Assembly (NCBI RefSeq): GCF_045762675.1
Contig: NZ_JBJDLK010000002.1
Location: forward strand, 558,001 to 622,000
Direction: 5' to 3'
DNA: 64,000 nucleotides
Source of the DNA: Elizabethkingia meningoseptica_A
Lineage (GTDB): Bacteria > Bacteroidota > Bacteroidia > Flavobacteriales > Weeksellaceae
The position numbers and the translations under genes are program-made. Numbering within the stretch: the first letter of the stretch is position 1; the number at the start of each line of letters is the position of its first letter. The notes beneath the pieces are model-generated. The model saw nothing but the letters and a program-made list of their open reading frames with translations. It was not told the origin of the DNA and did no database searches. Of this stretch, positions 59,836 to 64,000 are shown piece by piece.

Positions 59836-60668
59836 AAATAGGCTGTTTTATAACGGACATAGCTTTTAAAGGCCACTAATAATTTCTGAGAATTTGGGAT
59901 CCTTATTCTGTTATCCAGAATCCGTTGAGAGCTCGTTTTTTTTATTTTTTCGAATAATGAAAGATAATATTTGTAGGCTAAATAAACACCAAACATAGAA
60001 GAACCGGGCAGCTTTTTAATTCCCGTTAAAGCTTCTTTAAACTCTGATTCGATTTCTTTCTCAATTTTAAACTTTACAGAATTATCAAATACGGCCATAT
60101 TAATTTCCGGAAAATAGGTACGTCCTAAAATCTGATAATCGTCTTTTAAATCCCTTAAAAAATTCACTTTCTGAAAAGCAGACCCCAGTTTCATGGCATA
60201 CGGCTTAAGCTCTTCAAATTTTTCTTTATTTCCCTCTGTAAATACCTGTAAACACATAAGGCCTACCACTTCCGCAGAGCCGTATATATACTCATTATAA
60301 AGCCCTGAATCATAATTAATTTTTTGCAGATCCATTTCCATACTCCGCAAAAATGAATCGATTAAAGCGGTATCAATCTTATAATCACGTACGGTCTGCT
60401 GAAAAGATTGTAAGATCGGATTTAGTGCTATCCCTTCTTCTATAGCGTTTTTAGTTTCTGTCTTTAATCTGAGAAGCAGTTTCTCCTTATCATAATCATG
60501 AAAGCTATCCACTATTTCATCCGCAAGACGGACATATCCGTATATTGCATAGATAGCTGAGCGTATGGAAGGCTTTAATGCCAGTATCCCCAATGAAAAG
60601 CTGGTACTATATTTCCTTGTAGTACGCTTACTGACATCATTGGACAATTCATCAAACAATTTTTTCAT
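59832..60668 (-). CDS. crtB: Phytoene synthase
   Basis: CrtB condenses two GGPP to phytoene. The 278-residue protein has KYSTSFSLGILAL, the first aspartate-rich motif RLADEIVDSFHDYD near residue 47-60 and the second motif KVNFLRDLKDDYQILGRTYFP near 167-187. GGPP synthase is not in the window. It overlaps crtI by 17 bases and the next gene by four. Confidence 0.95.
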   Translation of the reverse strand: MKKLFDELSNDVSKRTTRKYSTSFSLGILALKPSIRSAIYAIYGYVRLADEIVDSFHDYDKEKLLLRLKTETKNAIEEGIALNPILQSFQQTVRDYKIDTALIDSFLRSMEMDLQKINYDSGLYNEYIYGSAEVVGLMCLQVFTEGNKEKFEELKPYAMKLGSAFQKVNFLRDLKDDYQILGRTYFPEINMAVFDNSVKFKIEKEIESEFKEALTGIKKLPGSSMFGVYLAYKYYLSLFEKIKKTSSQRILDNRIRIPNSQKLLVAFKSYVRYKTAYL

Positions 60669-62148
60669 ATCTTTTATTTTTAAGATGGTCTAACTGATTT
60701 GCCACAATTTTCCCTGAAATAATAGAAGGCGGTACACCTGGACCAGGAACAGTTAACTGCCCGGTGTAAAAAAGATTTTCAAGTTTACTATTTCTGATCT
60801 TTGGTTTTAATACCGCAGTCTGGGATAAGGTATTCGCCAATCCATAAGCATTTCCACCGTACGCATTGTAATCCGAAATAAAATCACTTACACAATAGCT
60901 TTGTTTAAATTCCAGCTTGGATATCAGATTTTTCACTCCTGTATGTTTTTCAATTCTTAAAAGCATTTTTTCAAGATACTGTTCTCTTATATATTCCTGA
61001 TCATCTATTCCTGTAGCAAGTGGCATCAATAAAAACAGATTTTCACAGTTTTCAGGGGCTACTCCGGGATCTGTTTTCGAGGGACAGCAACAATAGAACA
61101 AAGGTTTCTCCGGCCATTTCTGATTCCCGTATATACAATCAATATGCATATCCAAATCATTTTCGAAAAACAGGGTATGGTGCTTCAAATTGGGTATTTT
61201 TTCTTTTACACCCAGATAATAAATAAGACATGAAGGCGCAAAAGTTCTGTTTTTCCAGTATTTTTCCGAATAATTCCTGAACTCTGAAGGCAGAAGTGTT
61301 TCGGTATGATGGTAGTCTGAAGAAGCGATCACGGCATCAAATTCATAATTTTCATCATCAATTGTAAGAGATGTAACACTACCTTCTTCAGTATTCAGCT
61401 TTTGAACATTCTTATTAAAGTGAAAAGTGGCCCCCTGCTTTTCAGCTACCTGTTGCATAGCAAGCACCAGCTGATAAAATCCCCCCATTGGATATTTGGT
61501 TCCCAAAGCATAGCCACCGTAATTCATCAGACTGTACAGGGCCGGAATATTTTTAGGTGAAGCTCCAAGAAAAATAACAGGAAATTCCATTAAAGTTCTA
61601 AGCTTTGGATTAGAAAAATACCGGGAAACATAACTCCTGAAATTAGAAAGTAAATCGAGTTTCAAAGCGCTTTCGGCTATTTTAAAAGAAATGAATTCAC
61701 CCCAGTTATAGCAAGGTTTATTCACAAACTCCTGCATGCCTACTTCATACTTAAACTTTGCAGATTGCATAAATCTGTCATACTGTAGCGACCCACCATT
61801 CTCATATTTTTCAAATAACTCCCGGATATCAGCATTATTCCCCGGAACCCTGATCTTGTCATTTGAAAATATAATTTCAAATTGCGGATCTAATGAAACA
61901 AGATCAAAAAAATCAGAAGTACTGCAGTTAAAATCATTAAAGAAATTTTCTATGATATCGGGCATCCAGTACCAGCTTGGCCCCATATCAAATACATAGC
62001 CGTTTTCAGTACGAAATTGACGGGCTCTTCCTCCGGGCTGATGATGTTTTTCGAAAACATGTACCTCGTATCCTGATTTTGCAGCATAAGCAGCCGCTGA
62101 TATCCCGGAAAATCCTGAGCCTATAATCGCAATTTTCTTCTTTTCCAT
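60652..62148 (-). CDS. crtI: Phytoene desaturase
   Basis: CrtI converts phytoene to lycopene by four desaturations. The 498-residue protein has the dinucleotide fold IAIIGSGFSGISAAAYAAKSGYEVHVFEKHHQPGGRARQF and MGPSWYWMPDI. The C-terminal FAD/substrate motif is FYTGQLTVPGPGVPPSIISGKIVANQL. It is the first gene of crtI-crtB-x-SRPBCC-crtZ-crtY, transcribed from the palindrome-overlapped promoter near 62230. Confidence 0.96.
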   Translation of the reverse strand: MEKKKIAIIGSGFSGISAAAYAAKSGYEVHVFEKHHQPGGRARQFRTENGYVFDMGPSWYWMPDIIENFFNDFNCSTSDFFDLVSLDPQFEIIFSNDKIRVPGNNADIRELFEKYENGGSLQYDRFMQSAKFKYEVGMQEFVNKPCYNWGEFISFKIAESALKLDLLSNFRSYVSRYFSNPKLRTLMEFPVIFLGASPKNIPALYSLMNYGGYALGTKYPMGGFYQLVLAMQQVAEKQGATFHFNKNVQKLNTEEGSVTSLTIDDENYEFDAVIASSDYHHTETLLPSEFRNYSEKYWKNRTFAPSCLIYYLGVKEKIPNLKHHTLFFENDLDMHIDCIYGNQKWPEKPLFYCCCPSKTDPGVAPENCENLFLLMPLATGIDDQEYIREQYLEKMLLRIEKHTGVKNLISKLEFKQSYCVSDFISDYNAYGGNAYGLANTLSQTAVLKPKIRNSKLENLFYTGQLTVPGPGVPPSIISGKIVANQLDHLKNKRYEKIV

Positions 62149-62220
62149 ATACGTTTATTAAAAACTTTTAAGGAGTATTATCAGATTCATAATCATTGGA
62201 TTAATTAAAAACCAATAATC

Positions 62221-62244
62221 AATTAGTATACAAATATACTAATT
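62221..62244 (-). promoter_or_regulatory. Palindromic operator overlapping the crt operon -7 box
   Basis: AATTAGTATA and TATACTAATT, perfect 10-bp inverted arms, flank CAAA. On the minus strand the centre reads TATATTTG, a perfect TAnnTTTG -7 box (62231-62238). The site is about 73 bases upstream of crtI. A dimeric repressor bound here would block RNA polymerase. No regulator gene is intact nearby. Confidence 0.7.
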
Positions 62245-62486
62245 ATATGATATTAAAGAATAAAAATATACTATTATAGTTTATTTTTATTCTTTTTTAT
62301 ATTCTTAATTTCAGCCTGGTTCAAAAAAATGAATCCTAAAAGCAGCTGGTGAGCTCTTTTATCTTCAGGTCCGCAGATAGGAGATCAGAAAAGAAACAAG
62401 CTCAGTTATAGTTCAGTAATTTATATCAAAGGGAAAGCTGTCGTTTTATATTAAGTGTTTGTCTGTTCTCTTTTAAATCAAGGTAT

Positions 62487-62494
62487 TATCTTTG
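62487..62494 (+). promoter_or_regulatory. -7 box before the HAD phosphatase gene
   Basis: TATCTTTG lies 33 bases before the ATG at 62528; a TTTG lies 25 bases upstream. Confidence 0.5.
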
Positions 62495-62527
62495 TAATGC
62501 TTAATTCAAATACTAAAATCCCGTGAT

Positions 62528-63169
62528 ATGAACAGATACAGTACTTATATTTTTGATTTCGATTATACCCTTGCCGATTCTTCAAAAGGCATCACAATGT
62601 GCTTTCGCCATGTCCTGGAAAAATATGAACATCATAATATAAGCGATCACGATATAAAACTCACTATCGGGAAAACACTGGAGGAATCCTTTACCATACT
62701 GTCAGGCGTTACAGATAAAGAAACACTTGCTTTATATGTAAAAGAATATGTAAAAAAGGCCGATGGTTGCATGACGGCCAACACCCTGCTTTTTCCGGAA
62801 ACCCCATCTGTTTTAAATGCATTAAAAAAACGCGGTGCTAAACTGGGGATCGTATCTACAAAATTCAGGTTTCGTATTATGGAATTTATAGACAAAGAAT
62901 TTTCTAAAGATTTCTTTGATATTGTTATAGGTGCTGAGGATGTAACCGCACACAAACCCGATCCGACCGGGCTACTTTTAGCAGTCAACAATACACAATC
63001 TGATTCGGAAAATTGTCTGTACATAGGAGATAGCACAATTGATGCTAAAACAGCACAGGCTGGCGGTGTTGATTTTTATGGTGTTTTAAATGGTATGACA
63101 ACAAGGGAGGAATTACTGGTCTATCCACATATTAAAATTGCAGACAGTCTCAGCGATTTGGTACAATAA
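62528..63169 (+). CDS. HAD-family hydrolase (phosphoglycolate phosphatase-like)
   Basis: A 213-residue cytoplasmic phosphatase. Motif I is FDFDYTLADSSKGI with the nucleophile aspartate near residue 10. Motif II is the serine/threonine of LGIVSTKF, motif III the lysine in AHKPDPTGL, and motif IV LYIGDSTIDAKTAQAGG. The cap helices between motif I and II are Gph-like. The substrate is not determined. Confidence 0.88.
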   Translation: MNRYSTYIFDFDYTLADSSKGITMCFRHVLEKYEHHNISDHDIKLTIGKTLEESFTILSGVTDKETLALYVKEYVKKADGCMTANTLLFPETPSVLNALKKRGAKLGIVSTKFRFRIMEFIDKEFSKDFFDIVIGAEDVTAHKPDPTGLLLAVNNTQSDSENCLYIGDSTIDAKTAQAGGVDFYGVLNGMTTREELLVYPHIKIADSLSDLVQ

Positions 63170-63388
63170 TACTTAAACAAGCTTAAGATTACTTCCTAAT
63201 TTCACTCTGTTAAATAATAAATTACATTTTTTTAATCAAAAACTTACACTACAATTACCTCACTTACATTCGGGGGCTTTTAAATTATATTTCATAACAA
63301 AGCAAGTCTCAGAATAACAAGAATTAATTAACAACACCAAGCGCGGGATTATATTAGTGGATTATTGTAAATATATAATTGAAATACG

Positions 63389-64000
63389 TTATCTAGTAAA
63401 TACCAGCTCTTCGTGTGTCTTTAAAAAGTAATCCCCTAAAGACACAACACGCTCATTATCAAAATTATTTATATATTTTAAAAACATATGTTCTGAAGAA
63501 TGACCTGTAGCATGTATCAGTAAGGGAGTTGGTATTTTCCCGTAGAAATTAGTGGCAAAACTTCTTCTTCCTATGTGACTTGTTATTGCCTGCCATTTTT
63601 CGATGAATAAGGATTGAGCCCTATGTCCTACACGCCTTCTGGCATTTAAAGTATCTTCTATCCCTGCAATTTTAGCAATGAGTTTAATATGCTGATTATA
63701 GGTTGTGATATCCAAAGCTTCGGGAAATGAATTTCCGTTTTGCGCTATAACATTAGTGACCACCGGGTGTAAAGGGAGAATAATTTCTTTTTTTGTCTTT
63801 TGCTGTGCAAATTTAATACATACCCTCTCTTTAATACTTATGATTTTATCCGTTGAAAATCTCATAAAATCAGAGAAACGCTGTCCGGTATAACAACTGA
63901 TTACCAGCCAGTCTTTTGCAGACTTTAATTCATCTGGTACATTGGTATTTTTAATCTGCATAATTTCTTTTTCGGACAGAGAAACAATTTCTTTTTGCTT
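63389..64000 (-). CDS. Tyrosine recombinase/integrase, C-terminal part (cut by window edge)
   Basis: The visible 203 codons form the catalytic domain. It has the first arginine in SCYTGQRFSDFMRF, the lysine in AQQKTKKEIILPL, the HxxR block in TSHIGRRSFATNF and the GHSSEHMFLKYI segment with the nucleophile tyrosine. The frame stays open to the window end, so the N-terminal core-binding domain lies outside. It is of the phage-integrase type found on flavobacterial integrative elements. Confidence 0.9.
   Translation of the reverse strand, partial: KQKEIVSLSEKEIMQIKNTNVPDELKSAKDWLVISCYTGQRFSDFMRFSTDKIISIKERVCIKFAQQKTKKEIILPLHPVVTNVIAQNGNSFPEALDITTYNQHIKLIAKIAGIEDTLNARRRVGHRAQSLFIEKWQAITSHIGRRSFATNFYGKIPTPLLIHATGHSSEHMFLKYINNFDNERVVSLGDYFLKTHEELVFTR

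Overview
The window is chromosomal DNA of a flavobacterium, most likely an Elizabethkingia species. Direct signs are low GC with many promoters of the Bacteroidetes -7 type (TAnnTTTG), a type IX secretion regulator (PorX), GLPGLI, DUF1800/DUF1501 and fused LpxC-FabZ genes. The strongest pointer is a subclass B1 metallo-beta-lactamase closely resembling BlaB as I remember it from Elizabethkingia. All family assignments come from reading the sequence and from memory; no search was run.

Layout. 1-5.8 kb: thiamine operon on the minus strand (thiS-thiC-tenI-like-thiE-thiG-thiH-thiF/moeB) behind a TPP riboswitch. 5.8-7.0 kb: non-coding DNA with a tandem imperfect duplication. 7.0-11.2 kb: exported plant-type asparaginase, a two-gene ABC exporter and an outer-membrane barrel. 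11.3-18.3 kb: sucD, a second lpxD-like gene, efp, lpxA, lpxC-fabZ and lpxD in one minus-strand block, then an HD phosphohydrolase. 18.4-25.3 kb, plus strand: DinB-like gene, porX, tsaE, alanine dehydrogenase, nnrE/nnrD, and tyrA behind what looks like a tyrosine-codon transcription attenuator. 25.3-31.9 kb, minus strand: blaB, sdaA, alpha/beta hydrolase, S66 carboxypeptidase, YceI, glucokinase and a porin-like barrel. 32-34.6 kb: DUF1800-DUF1501 pair. 34.7-41.3 kb: photolyase, lipocalin, MarR, pnp, a toxin-antitoxin pair with a frameshifted toxin, and rpsO. 41.4-47.7 kb: lipoprotein, mgtE, metal-receptor-like protein, GAF/fRMsr, a conserved unknown, an MBL hydrolase, tRNA-Leu(CAA) and a TonB-domain protein.

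47.7-57.6 kb is the accessory-looking part. It holds three copies of a REP/MITE-like repeat, two of them fused to degenerate copies of a YceI gene tail. Around them lie an ECF sigma/anti-sigma pair next to exported ferritin-like, fasciclin and MsrB proteins, a double-glycine-leader Cys-rich peptide upstream of a GLPGLI gene, a PD-(D/E)XK-like orphan, an XRE regulator split by an in-frame stop, and small lipoproteins. 57.7-62.2 kb is a tightly overlapping carotenoid operon (crtI-crtB-unknown-SRPBCC-crtZ-crtY), expected to give zeaxanthin-type pigment, with a perfect palindrome over its -7 box. The window ends in a HAD phosphatase and a tyrosine recombinase cut by the edge.

Best candidates for new biology: the Tyr-Tyr-Tyr leader/antiterminator/terminator before tyrA (24.3 kb), the GG-leader peptide with its GLPGLI neighbour (53.7 kb), and the palindromic crt operator (62.2 kb).
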